A DNA stretch of 64,000 nt, from the NCBI RefSeq assembly GCF_014652475.1, contig NZ_BMYW01000002.1, positions 248,001 through 312,000 on the forward strand, given 5' to 3'. The DNA comes from Vogesella alkaliphila (GTDB lineage Bacteria; Pseudomonadota; Gammaproteobacteria; Burkholderiales; Chromobacteriaceae). Position 1 is the stretch's first letter. The number at the start of each line of letters is the position of its first letter. Positions 1-9,441 of the stretch are shown here, piece after piece. The notes under the pieces are model-generated. The model made no database searches, had not been told where the DNA came from, and saw only the letters and a list, made by a program, of their open reading frames with translations. The position numbers were made by a program, and so were the translations under genes.

Positions 1-1251
1 CTGACGCTGACCGAGACCAATTTCAACTTCCTGCCCATCCTGGCGATGCCGGCCTTCGGCGCGGTGGCGCGCGAGGTGATCGAGGCCAACCGCGACAACA
101 CCAACGCCCACCCGGTGGGCACCGGCCCCTATTTGCTGAAGGAGTGGAAGCCGGGCAGCAGGATCGTGCTGGAGGCCAACCCGGGCTTTCGCAAGCTGGT
201 GTTCAACGCGACGCCGGGTAACGACCCGGTGGACAAGGCGGTGGTGCAGGCGCTGCAGGGCAAGACCCTGCCGCAGGTTGGCCGCATCGAGATCTCCGTC
301 ATCGAGGAGGAGCAGCCGCTGTGGCTGTCATTCCTCAACCGCCAGCTGGACATCAGCGGCATCCCGCAGGTCGCGCTGCAGAACGCGCTGGTGATCGACC
401 CGAAAAACCCGCTCAAGGTGCGGCTGGCCGAGCAGTACGCGCGGCAGGGCATCCAGCTGCAGCGCCAGCTGCTGCCGGAGATCACCTTCCACTTCTTCAA
501 CATGCAGGACCCGGTGGTCGGCGGCGACAGCAAGGACAGGATCGCGCTGCGCCGCGCCATCGCGATGTCCTTCCCGGTCAGCGAGGCCATCGCCGGCATC
601 CGCCGCGGCCAGGCGGTGCCGATGAACTACATCGTGCCGGCCGGGGTCGCCGGCCACAACCCGGCCTTCCGCGGCGCGCCGAAGTACGATCCGGCGGCGG
701 CCAACGCGCTGCTCGACCGCTTCGGCTACCGCATCGGTAGCGACGGCTACCGCACCCGGCCGGACGGCAAGCCGCTGTCCATCGAGCTGGCCTGCGGCAC
801 CAGCAGCACCGACAAGCAGTGGAACGAGTACTGGCAGAAGACCTTCGACACGCTGAAGATCCGCCTCGGCTTCAGGCAGGGCAAGTGGAACGAGCTGTCC
901 AAGGCCAACCACCAGGGCAAGCTGCAGATGTGGGGCATGGCCTGGGGCGCCGACTACCCTGACGGCGAGAACTTCATGCAGCTGCTGTACGGCAAGAATG
1001 CCGGCGACTCCAACGCCGCCGACTTCAAGAACGCCGACTACGACCGCCTGTTCGAAGCCTCGCTGAAACTGCCGCACGGTCCGGCGCGCAACAAGCTGTA
1101 CGACGCGATGAACAAGATCGCGGTGGCGCAGCAGCCGTGGATCTTCGGCGACATCCGCATGCGCAGCACGCTGGCGCACCGCCACGTGAAGGGGCTGAAG
1201 CTGCACCCGCTGCTGGGCACCAGCTGGCGCTACCTGGACCTGCAGAAATGA
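1..1251 (+). CDS. Peptide/oligopeptide ABC transporter substrate-binding protein (family 5), 5' truncated
   Basis: The frame is open from base 1, so the signal peptide and N-terminal lobe lie outside the window; about 416 C-terminal residues remain. Family-5 binding proteins capture peptides in the periplasm and hand them to DppBC-type permeases. The remaining part has the expected C-terminal features: a GTGPYLLKEW segment, a YDPAAANALLDRFGY stretch and a WGADYPDGENFMQLLYG segment before a closing TSWRYLDL tail. The permease gene follows 26 bases downstream, and the two permeases and fused ATPase complete an A-B-C-DF operon. The exact substrate (peptide, heme or other) cannot be read from sequence. 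Confidence 0.9.
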   Translation: MTLTETNFNFLPILAMPAFGAVAREVIEANRDNTNAHPVGTGPYLLKEWKPGSRIVLEANPGFRKLVFNATPGNDPVDKAVVQALQGKTLPQVGRIEISVIEEEQPLWLSFLNRQLDISGIPQVALQNALVIDPKNPLKVRLAEQYARQGIQLQRQLLPEITFHFFNMQDPVVGGDSKDRIALRRAIAMSFPVSEAIAGIRRGQAVPMNYIVPAGVAGHNPAFRGAPKYDPAAANALLDRFGYRIGSDGYRTRPDGKPLSIELACGTSSTDKQWNEYWQKTFDTLKIRLGFRQGKWNELSKANHQGKLQMWGMAWGADYPDGENFMQLLYGKNAGDSNAADFKNADYDRLFEASLKLPHGPARNKLYDAMNKIAVAQQPWIFGDIRMRSTLAHRHVKGLKLHPLLGTSWRYLDLQK

Positions 1252-1277
1252 GCGGCCGCGCGGCCGGAGGGTGAATC

Positions 1278-2216
1278 ATGCTGGCTTATATCGTCCGCCG
1301 CGTGTGGCAGATGGTGCCGACGCTGTTCGGCGTGATGCTGCTGCTGTTCGTGCTGTTCAACTGGGTGGGCGGCGACCCGTCCTACATCCTGGCCGGCAAG
1401 AACCTCAGCGCGGAGGCGCTGGCCGGCATCCGCCAGCAGCTGGGGCTGGACCTGCCGCTGCCGCAGCAGTTCCTGATCTTCGTGAAGCAGGTGCTGACGC
1501 TGGACTTCGGCACCTCGTGGTCGACGCAGCAGCCGGTGTCGACGCTGCTGCACAGCCGCATCGGGCCGTCGCTGCTGCTCACCGGCAGCATCCTGCTGCT
1601 GGGCACCGTGCTGGCCATCGGCATCGCCGCGCTGGTCGCCTACCTGCGCGGCAGCCTCACCGACCGGCTGGTAACGCTGATCGCCACCTGCGCGATGTCG
1701 GTCAGCGCACTGGTGTACATCATCGCCGGCCAGTACTGGCTGGCGTTCAAGGGCGGCTGGTTCCCGATCATGGGCTGGAGCGACAGCACGCTCGACAACC
1801 TGCTGCACTACCTGCCGCTGCCGCTGCTGCTGGGGGTGATCGTCGGCCTGGCGCCGGACATCCGCTTCTACCGCAGCTGCTTTGTCGAGGAGCTGGGCCA
1901 CGACTACGTGCGCACCGCGCGCGCCAAGGGCCTGTCCGAGCCGGTGATCATGCTCAAGCACGTGCTGCGCAACGCGATGATCCCGGTGGTGACCTCGCTG
2001 ATGATGTCGCTGCCCTACCTGATGATGGGCGCCATGCTGCTGGAGACCTTCTTCGGCATTCCCGGCATGGGCAAGGAGGTGGTGATGGCGGTGGAGCGCA
2101 GCGATTTCCCGGTGATCAAGGCGATCACCATCTACATCGCGCTGGCCACCATGCTGTTCAACCTGCTGACCGACATCATCTACAAGCTGATCGACCCGCG
2201 CGTGCAACTACACTGA
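1278..2216 (+). CDS. DppB/OppB-type peptide ABC transporter permease
   Basis: This 312-residue inner-membrane permease has the DppB layout: an N-terminal membrane helix (MLAYIVRRVWQMVPTLFGV), a periplasmic loop, and five further hydrophobic segments. The cytoplasmic EAA loop that contacts the ATPase is visible as DYVRTARAKGL around residue 211. A strong GGAGG ribosome site lies 7 bases before the ATG. It sits between the binding-protein gene and the second permease, whose ATG follows 4 bases after this stop, so the genes are co-transcribed. Length is normal for the family. Confidence 0.92.
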   Translation: MLAYIVRRVWQMVPTLFGVMLLLFVLFNWVGGDPSYILAGKNLSAEALAGIRQQLGLDLPLPQQFLIFVKQVLTLDFGTSWSTQQPVSTLLHSRIGPSLLLTGSILLLGTVLAIGIAALVAYLRGSLTDRLVTLIATCAMSVSALVYIIAGQYWLAFKGGWFPIMGWSDSTLDNLLHYLPLPLLLGVIVGLAPDIRFYRSCFVEELGHDYVRTARAKGLSEPVIMLKHVLRNAMIPVVTSLMMSLPYLMMGAMLLETFFGIPGMGKEVVMAVERSDFPVIKAITIYIALATMLFNLLTDIIYKLIDPRVQLH

Positions 2217-2220
2217 CACC

Positions 2221-3306
2221 ATGCCCCACTCCGCTTCCCCGCCGCCTGCGGCCCCGCACCCCCACAACAGCCTGACGCGCATCGGCTGGCGCCGGCTGCG
2301 CCGCGACCGCGTCGGCTTTGCCGCGCTGTGCATCGTCGGCGCCTACCTGCTGCTGGCGCTGGCCGCCTGGAGCGGCCTCCTCGCCAGCCACTGGCAGGAC
2401 GAGGTCGCCCATCCCTACGCACCGCCGACGCTGTTCGCCGGCACCGCACCGCACCATCTTGAACTCAGCGCCGCCGACATCGACGCCGCCGACCGCCGCG
2501 CCACCAGCGCCGCCGCCCAGGACGGCAGCGGCGCCACCGGCCTGTCCGCCGACGAGGACCCGCTGGCCGCCGATCTCGCCGCCGCAGAGCAGCAGTCCGC
2601 GCAATACCGCGGCGCCGAGCAGGCCCGGGCCGACAGCCTGCCGCTGGGCGCCGACCAGCGCGGCCGCGACGTGCTGCAGAAGCTGCTGCAGGGCAGCGCC
2701 ACCTCGCTGCAGGTCGGCATCGCCGGCGCGCTGCTGGCCTTGGCCATCGGCACCGTGCTCGGCGCGCTGTCCGGCTATTTCGGCGGCCTGCTCGACGATG
2801 CGCTGATGTGGGGCTACAGCGTGTTCACCTCGGTGCCGGACATGCTGCTGCTGCTCGCGTTTGCCGCGGTCAGCGGCCGCGGCATCGGCACCGTGGTGCT
2901 GGTGATGGCGTTCACCAGCTGGACCGGCACCTTCCGCCTGATGCGCGCCGAATTCATCAAGCACAAGGGCCGCGACTACGTGCGCGCCGCCGACGCCATC
3001 GGCGCCGGCCACGGCCGCCGCATGTTCCACCACATCCTGCCCAACGTCGGCCACCTGCTGCTGGTGCAGTTTTCCATGCTCACCGTGGCGCTGATCAAGT
3101 ACGAGGCCATCCTGTCCTTCCTCGGCTTCGGCGTCGGCGTCACCCAGGTCAGCTGGGGCGCGATGCTGGCCGAGGCGCCGGCCGAGCTGCTGCAGGGCTA
3201 CTGGTGGCAGATGCTGGCCGTCACCCTGTGCATGTCGCTGCTGGTCACCGCGTTCTCGCTGCTGGCCGACAGCCTGCGCGACGCGCTCGATCCCAAAGTG
3301 AAATAG
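2221..3306 (+). CDS. DppC/YejE-type peptide ABC transporter permease
   Basis: This 361-residue second permease partners DppB. After a basic cytoplasmic N-terminus and the first membrane helix (about residues 33-55) there is a long hydrophilic periplasmic insertion of roughly 85 residues, rich in Ala and Asp. The conserved PLGADQRGRDVLQKLLQG entry to the transport domain follows, then five membrane helices. The EAA loop is DYVRAADAIGAGHGRRM. Such an insertion is typical of YejE-like permeases that work with a fused double ATPase, which is the next gene. The last codons enter a short tandem repeat resembling ribosome sites. Confidence 0.92.
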   Translation: MPHSASPPPAAPHPHNSLTRIGWRRLRRDRVGFAALCIVGAYLLLALAAWSGLLASHWQDEVAHPYAPPTLFAGTAPHHLELSAADIDAADRRATSAAAQDGSGATGLSADEDPLAADLAAAEQQSAQYRGAEQARADSLPLGADQRGRDVLQKLLQGSATSLQVGIAGALLALAIGTVLGALSGYFGGLLDDALMWGYSVFTSVPDMLLLLAFAAVSGRGIGTVVLVMAFTSWTGTFRLMRAEFIKHKGRDYVRAADAIGAGHGRRMFHHILPNVGHLLLVQFSMLTVALIKYEAILSFLGFGVGVTQVSWGAMLAEAPAELLQGYWWQMLAVTLCMSLLVTAFSLLADSLRDALDPKVK

Positions 3307-3365
3307 CACCGAAAGTGAAATAGCCCCAAGGTGAAACAGCTCCGTGAAACAGGCTCCCAAGGTGA
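3295..3365 (+). repeat. Short tandem repeat of ribosome-site-like units between permease and ATPase genes
   Basis: Units AAAGTGAAATAG (3295 and 3312), AAGGTGAAACAG (3328), a shortened GTGAAACAG (3344) and AAGGTGACA (3359) follow each other with a 15-17 base period. The first unit contains the stop of the permease gene. The last one supplies the AAGGTG ribosome site of the ATPase start at 3370. Probably slipped-strand duplication. Confidence 0.6.
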
Positions 3366-3369
3366 CATC

Positions 3370-5059
<1,690 letters not shown>

Positions 5060-5079
<20 letters not shown>

Positions 5080-5926
5080 GCAGGCGCTGCAGCACCCACG
5101 CCGCGGCGGCGCCCAGCGGCCGCGGCCGCGCCCACACCGCGTCGATGCGCTGCCGCCGTGGCCAGCCGGCCACCGGCAGCATCTGCAGGCCGGCGCCGTA
5201 GCGCGCCACCAGCCAGTCCGGCAGCTCGGCCCAGCCGAAGCCGTGCAGCGCCATCTCCATCAGCAGCAGATAGCTGGGCGCCGACCAGCACAGGCCGCCG
5301 TTATCCGCCACCGGGCTGTCCTGATAGGTCTTCAGCCGCAGCTCGCGGTGCTGGCGCAGCGCCGCCGCCGTCACCGTGGCTTGCCCTGCCAGCGCGTGGC
5401 CGGCCGCGACGTACAGCGCGGTGTCGGCAGGGCGCGGCAGGCTGCAGCTGGCGATGTCGGCCGGGTAAGCGGCCAGCGCGGTGAGCAGGCCCAGCTGCGC
5501 GCGGCCGCTCTGCAGCAGCGCCAGCACGTCCTCCTGTTCGCCGACCAGGCACTCCAGCTCCAGCGTCGGAAAGCGCTCGGCAAACTCGGACAGCATCGCC
5601 TCGAAATCGCCGGTGTGGAAGGTGTCGGACAGCACCAGCGTCAGCCGCGGCTCCAGCCCGCCGGCCAGCAGCTGCGCCTCCAGCTGCAGGCTGTCCTGCG
5701 CCGCCAGCGTCTGCCGCGCCGCCGGCAGCAGGCGCTGCCCGGCGGCGGTGAGCTGCGGCTGGCGCCCGCCACGTTCGAACAGCGTGACGCCGAGGTCGAT
5801 TTCCAGGTTGGCGATGGTCTCGCTGATGGTGGACTGGCGCTTGCCCAGCCGCCGCGCCGCCGCCGAGAACGAACCCAGCTCCGCGGCCAGCACGAACGCG
5901 GCGATCGCGTCGGCAGAGATGAACAT
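5060..5926 (-). CDS. LysR-family transcriptional regulator
   Basis: This 288-residue protein has an N-terminal winged helix-turn-helix (AELGSFSAAARRLGKRQSTI, residues about 15-34) and a periplasmic-binding-protein-like effector domain. Start ATG 5926 has a GGAGA-type site upstream. It is divergent from the PACE efflux gene with 90 bases between them. In Acinetobacter the LysR-type AceR controls the PACE pump AceI, so regulation of the neighbouring pump is the most economical inference. Its 3' end overlaps the transporter ATPase gene, so control of peptide uptake cannot be excluded. No inducer can be predicted. Confidence 0.88.
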
Positions 5927-6003
5927 ATCGGTTTCTCCGATGGATGCTAGCTGTTATCAGGCAGAAAAACCTATCACACTGGCCGTCAATCCGATAGCAC
6001 AGA

Positions 6004-6016
6004 AAGGTTGGCCGCA
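6004..6016 (+). repeat. Dispersed 13-mer, exact copy, directly abutting a start codon
   Basis: The copy ends one base before the ATG of the PACE gene; its leading AAGG sits 9 bases from the ATG and is the only plausible ribosome site there. Confidence 0.9.
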
Positions 6017-6463
6017 ATGATGACTACCGACAAGACGCTGCGTGAACGGCTGTTGCACGCCGTGCTGTACGAGGTGTGCGCGATGGCGCTGCTGGTGCCG
6101 CTGGGCAGCTGGCTGCTGGATGCCGGCCTCGGCCACGTCGGCGTGCTGGCGCTGCTGATGTCCAGCATCGCGATGAGCTGGAACATGCTGTTCAACGCGC
6201 TGTTCGAACGGCTGGAGCGGCGCGCCGGCTGGCAGCGCACGCCGCTGGTGCGCAGCGTGCACGCCATCGCCTTCGAGGGCGGGCTGGTGTTCCTGTGCGT
6301 GCCGGTGGCGGCGTGGTGGATGGCCATCAGCTACTGGCAGGCGTTTTTGCTCGATGTCGGCATCCTGCTGTTCTTCCTGCCCTACACCTACGTCTTCAAC
6401 TGGTGCTACGACCACGCCCGCGCGCGGCTCCTGGCGCGCCGGCCGGCCTGCGGCCAGGCTTGA
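6017..6463 (+). CDS. PACE-family multidrug efflux transporter (chlorhexidine-type)
   Basis: This 148-residue protein has four membrane helices arranged as two bacterial-transmembrane-pair domains. Each domain begins with the family motif R-x-x-H-A-x-x-F/Y-E: RLLHAVLYE near residue 11 and RSVHAIAFE near residue 83. The helix-2 and helix-4 motifs (SWNMLFNALFE and FNWCYD) are also present. PACE proteins such as AceI export chlorhexidine, acriflavine or short-chain diamines using the proton gradient; the Glu in the first motif is the expected proton-coupling residue. The ATG at 6017 follows a dispersed 13-mer that supplies the ribosome site. It is probably controlled by the divergent LysR protein. 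Confidence 0.9.
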   Translation: MMTTDKTLRERLLHAVLYEVCAMALLVPLGSWLLDAGLGHVGVLALLMSSIAMSWNMLFNALFERLERRAGWQRTPLVRSVHAIAFEGGLVFLCVPVAAWWMAISYWQAFLLDVGILLFFLPYTYVFNWCYDHARARLLARRPACGQA

Positions 6464-6552
6464 GGCCGAGGCGGCACATTCGCGGCCGCCCGCGCCGGGG
6501 CATGGGCTATGGTAAGGGAGGCATGTGCCACACTTGAGCAAAGGATACGATC

Positions 6553-7020
6553 ATGAACCCTCCCCTGATTCTTGCCGCCGTGGCGCTGTCGCTGCTGGCC
6601 GGCTGCGCCGGCTACGGCCATCGCGCCCATCACCCACAGGGCGGCATGCCGCCGGACGGCGCGATAATGCAAGGCGGCGGCATGCAAGGCGGTGGCATGC
6701 ATGGCGGCATGGCGATGATGGCGCCGGCGATGTTCCGCGGCGGCATGCTGGTGGCGCACGGCGGCAGGACACTGTACCGCTTCGACCGCGATCAGCCCGG
6801 CAGCAGCGCCTGCTACGGCGACTGCGCGATGAAGTGGCCGCCCTACCTCGCCCCGGCCGGCGCCAGCGCCAGCGGCGACTTCGGCCTTGTCCCGCGCAAC
6901 GACGGCAGCCGGCAATGGACCCACCGCGGCAAGCCGCTGTACTTCTGGTCCGGCGACCAGAAACCGGGCGATGCCATGGGCGACAATATCGGCGGCGTGT
7001 GGCACGTGGTACGGCCGTGA
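6553..7020 (+). CDS. Lipoprotein with secreted-repeat (COG4315-like) domain and Met/Gly/His-rich linker
   Basis: This 155-residue predicted lipoprotein has a signal peptide ending in LLAGC (Cys about residue 18). A linker of about 35 residues follows in which GGGM and GGM units alternate with His and Gln. The folded part resembles Lipoprotein_15 repeats: LVAHGGRTLYRFDRD, then a Cys pair in ACYGDCAMKWPP, and later GKPLYFWSGDQKPGDAMGD closing at GVWHVV. Members are periplasmic or surface proteins without assigned activity. The Met/His-rich linker and Cys pair suggest metal or redox handling, which is inference. An AAAGGA ribosome site precedes the ATG. Confidence 0.75.
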   Translation: MNPPLILAAVALSLLAGCAGYGHRAHHPQGGMPPDGAIMQGGGMQGGGMHGGMAMMAPAMFRGGMLVAHGGRTLYRFDRDQPGSSACYGDCAMKWPPYLAPAGASASGDFGLVPRNDGSRQWTHRGKPLYFWSGDQKPGDAMGDNIGGVWHVVRP

Positions 7021-7103
7021 TACGGGCATGAGGTGGCGGTGATGCGAGCCGGTACGCAAGCCTGGCCGCAGCGCTGTCCGGCCGCGGCCGGCGCCCGCCG
7101 CGG

Positions 7104-7391
7104 CTAGCTGCGTGCCGGAAACAGCGGGATCAGCTTGCGCTGCTCCAGGCAATCCGGCTCGCCTTCCTGATAGTCGGCGCAGATCCACGGCCGCACCGCG
7201 TAGATGGTGCAGCGCATGGTCTGCCGGTCCAGCGCCGCACACCAGCCGTCGTCCAGGCGCAGCATCACGTGGCCGCCCCACTGGTCACGCGTGACAAAGC
7301 GCTCCGGCACGTCGTCGTCACCGGCGATCAGCATCACCTCCAGCCGGCAACAGCAGGCGCGGCAGCTGTCGCAGCTGACCGGCGACCCCAT
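7104..7391 (-). CDS. YkgJ-family cysteine cluster protein
   Basis: This 95-residue protein starts MGSPVSCDSCRACCCRLEV and later has WCAALD, MRCTIYAVRPWICADY and DCLEQR. Regularly spaced Cys residues of this type define the YkgJ / CxxCxxCC family, thought to bind a metal or Fe-S cluster; the function is unknown. Its ATG overlaps the stop of the upstream reductase gene (TGATG), so the two are translationally coupled. The longer in-frame extension upstream lies inside the reductase gene and looks like shadow sequence. Confidence 0.8.
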   Translation of the reverse strand: MGSPVSCDSCRACCCRLEVMLIAGDDDVPERFVTRDQWGGHVMLRLDDGWCAALDRQTMRCTIYAVRPWICADYQEGEPDCLEQRKLIPLFPARS

Positions 7392-8320
7392 CAGTAGCCG
7401 CGCTCGCGCACGACCCGCCCCTGCGCTTCCTCGCCCGCCGCCAGCCGCCCAAGGTTGGCCGCAATCTGGCGCACCGCTTCCTCGCGCAGGGTGATGGCGG
7501 CGATGTGCGGCGTCACCGTCACCGCCGGGTGCTGCCACAGGCGATGGCCGTGCGGCAGCGGTTCGCTGGCGAACACGTCCAGCTGCGCACAGCGCAGGTG
7601 GCCGCTATCGAGCAACGCCAGCAGCGCGTCCTCGTCCAGCAGGTCGCCGCGGCCGGCGTTGATCAGCATCGCGCCTGGCGGCAGTGCGGCCAACCTTTGC
7701 GCATCCAGCAGGCCCTGCGTCTGCGGCGTCGACGGCAGCACGCAGGCCAGCACCTCGCTGCCGGCCAGGAGCTCGTCCAGCCCCTCGTCGCCGAACAGGC
7801 AGTCCACGCCCGGCACCTGGCGCGGCGTGCGGCTCCAGCCGCTGACCGTGTAACCGTCGGCGGCCAGCGCCTGCGCCACCGCGCGGCCGATCTCGCCCAG
7901 CCCCAGCACACCAACGCGCACGTCGGCCGGCAGCTTCGGCGCCAGCATCTTCCACACCCCCGCCGCCTGCTGGCGACGGTAGATGTCCATGTGCCGCTGG
8001 TAGGACAGCACGCCGAAGCGGATGTACTCGCTCATCTGCTGCGCCATGCCGCCGTCGAGCAGCCGGTAGATCGGCGTCTGCGGCGACAGGTCGTCGCGCG
8101 CCAGCAGCTTGTCGACGCCGGCGCCCAGCGCGAACACCGCCTGCAGATTCGGCAGGCCGGCGAACAGCGCCGGCGGCGGCCCCCAGGTAATCACGTAGCG
8201 CACCGCCTCCGGCTGTGTCATCTCGTCCAGGCTGACGAAACGCTGCTGCGGCAGCGCGGCGCGGAACAGCTCGAGGTAGGCGGCAACTTCCTTGCTGCTG
8301 GGGGTGTGGATCAGGATCAT
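7391..8320 (-). CDS. ghrA: Glyoxylate/hydroxypyruvate reductase A (2-hydroxyacid dehydrogenase)
   Basis: This 309-residue cytoplasmic D-2-hydroxyacid dehydrogenase matches the GhrA length of about 312. The NAD(P) Rossmann motif is VGVLGLGEIGRAVAQAL near residue 140. Later come the INAGRGDLLDEDAL segment with the substrate-binding Arg and the TPHIAA segment with the catalytic His. It is expected to reduce glyoxylate and hydroxypyruvate with NADPH. I chose the ATG at 8320 (MILIHTPSS) because the upstream extension lacks family similarity, although its ribosome site is weak. Two exact 13-mers (7451 and 7685) lie in the gene on opposite strands. Confidence 0.85.
   Translation of the reverse strand: MILIHTPSSKEVAAYLELFRAALPQQRFVSLDEMTQPEAVRYVITWGPPPALFAGLPNLQAVFALGAGVDKLLARDDLSPQTPIYRLLDGGMAQQMSEYIRFGVLSYQRHMDIYRRQQAAGVWKMLAPKLPADVRVGVLGLGEIGRAVAQALAADGYTVSGWSRTPRQVPGVDCLFGDEGLDELLAGSEVLACVLPSTPQTQGLLDAQRLAALPPGAMLINAGRGDLLDEDALLALLDSGHLRCAQLDVFASEPLPHGHRLWQHPAVTVTPHIAAITLREEAVRQIAANLGRLAAGEEAQGRVVRERGY
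7451..7463 (+). repeat. Dispersed 13-mer, exact copy
   Basis: Lies within the 3' part of ghrA, antisense to the gene; in the protein it encodes the IAANLGRL region. Confidence 0.9.
7685..7697 (-). repeat. Dispersed 13-mer, exact copy (minus strand)
   Basis: Second copy inside ghrA, 222 bases from the first and in opposite orientation; it encodes the QRLAALPP region. Confidence 0.9.
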
Positions 8321-8522
8321 GATGCAATTTCGATAAAGGACCGACGACCATCTTACTGTGGATAGCCGGTGGCGGACAGCGCTTGGCATCGCCGGAGATA
8401 GCGTCATGCGCGGGCAACACCCTGCGGCATTGCTGTCGCAAACCCTGTGTTTTCTATCTAATATGCATTTTATGCAATAAGCAAAAACAGGCGTTAACCC
8501 GCCACCATAGGGGTAAGTTCAC

Positions 8523-9056
8523 ATGTTGAATCTGATGTCTTCAAGCGCGGCAATCCGCCTGCGCGCCGCCACACCGCATGATCAGTCCTTCATCGCCCGC
8601 GTCTTTCGTAGCGCACGGCCAGACCTGCAATACATCGACGGTGATACTGATCTGGTTGAGTCGGTAATCGAGCTACAGCAGCGCGTGCTGCAGCAGGGTG
8701 CCGGCGAGGCCCATCCCAATGCCATGCATTTCATCGCCGAACTCCATGACAGCCCTGCCGGAGTAGCGCTGGTAGATTTCGGCCACAACGAAATACACAT
8801 CATCTTCCTGGCTATGCTGCCGCAGCTGCGCGGTAAGGGTTATGGCCGCACCGTGCTGCAAAGCCTGCAGCAGGCAGCCTGGAAAGTATCCACACCGCTA
8901 AGCGTCGTGGTGTGGCAGAGCAATCAGTCGGCACTCCAGCTGTACCTAGCACTGGGCTTTGTCGTGGCCGAGCACAGCGTAATGGCCAACAAGCTGGTGT
9001 GGTACCCAGAGCGGGATCCGGCTCTGCCACCAGCACCAGCGGTGGCGATCAGTTGA
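8523..9056 (+). CDS. GNAT-family N-acetyltransferase (tail-collar module)
   Basis: This 177-residue protein has the GNAT fold: an N-terminal IRLRAATPHDQSFIARVF segment, a central strand ending IIFLAMLPQLRGKGYG (acetyl-CoA pyrophosphate loop, Q/RxxGxG/A type, about residue 100) and a C-terminal SALQLYLALGF. GNATs of this kind often sit next to DUF6916 and phage-tail-collar genes outside prophages. Here it converges on the DUF6916-like gene with an 8-base 3' overlap. Its acceptor is unknown; modification of the neighbouring collar protein is inference. The gene is noticeably less GC-rich than its surroundings. Confidence 0.82.
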   Translation: MLNLMSSSAAIRLRAATPHDQSFIARVFRSARPDLQYIDGDTDLVESVIELQQRVLQQGAGEAHPNAMHFIAELHDSPAGVALVDFGHNEIHIIFLAMLPQLRGKGYGRTVLQSLQQAAWKVSTPLSVVVWQSNQSALQLYLALGFVVAEHSVMANKLVWYPERDPALPPAPAVAIS

Positions 9057-9375
9057 ACGGCAACTGGAAATAGGCGAAGGCCGGGTCACGCCCGGCCGGA
9101 ATGACGCGGCCAAGCCATACCTCGTGCAGCACCTGCGCCGGCAAGCCCGCTTGCGCTGGCAGCGCAAGCCTCCCCACGGCATCACCCAATCCCATATCCT
9201 GCGTGGAAGCCAGCTCCACCACAAACGGCACCCGTTTACCAGTAGGAACCTGGGCTCGCGGGCGCAGGCGTACCGCCTGTATCTGCAGCTCCAGCACCGG
9301 CTGCTGCGCACAGTGAAAGTAACAGCACTGCCCCAGCAAAGGCATGAAATCATCGGCACAAATCGTAGCCAGCAT
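9049..9375 (-). CDS. DUF6916-like protein
   Basis: This 108-residue protein of unknown function begins MLATICADDFMPLLGQCCYFHC and ends AFAYFQLPFN. The opening F-x-P-x-x-G, central LEL and RVPFVVEL, and closing Y-x-x-x-FN pattern resemble the DUF6916 domain found beside tail-collar proteins. It lies downstream of the collar gene on the same strand (66-base gap) and converges on the GNAT gene. No membrane segment or signal peptide is seen. I rely on pattern and context only. Confidence 0.55.
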   Translation of the reverse strand: MLATICADDFMPLLGQCCYFHCAQQPVLELQIQAVRLRPRAQVPTGKRVPFVVELASTQDMGLGDAVGRLALPAQAGLPAQVLHEVWLGRVIPAGRDPAFAYFQLPFN

Positions 9376-9441
9376 GGCAACCCCCTCTTTGGCATCAACA
9401 AAACGGCCAAGGCATAGCAGATGCCCTGACCTGCCTGCAGT

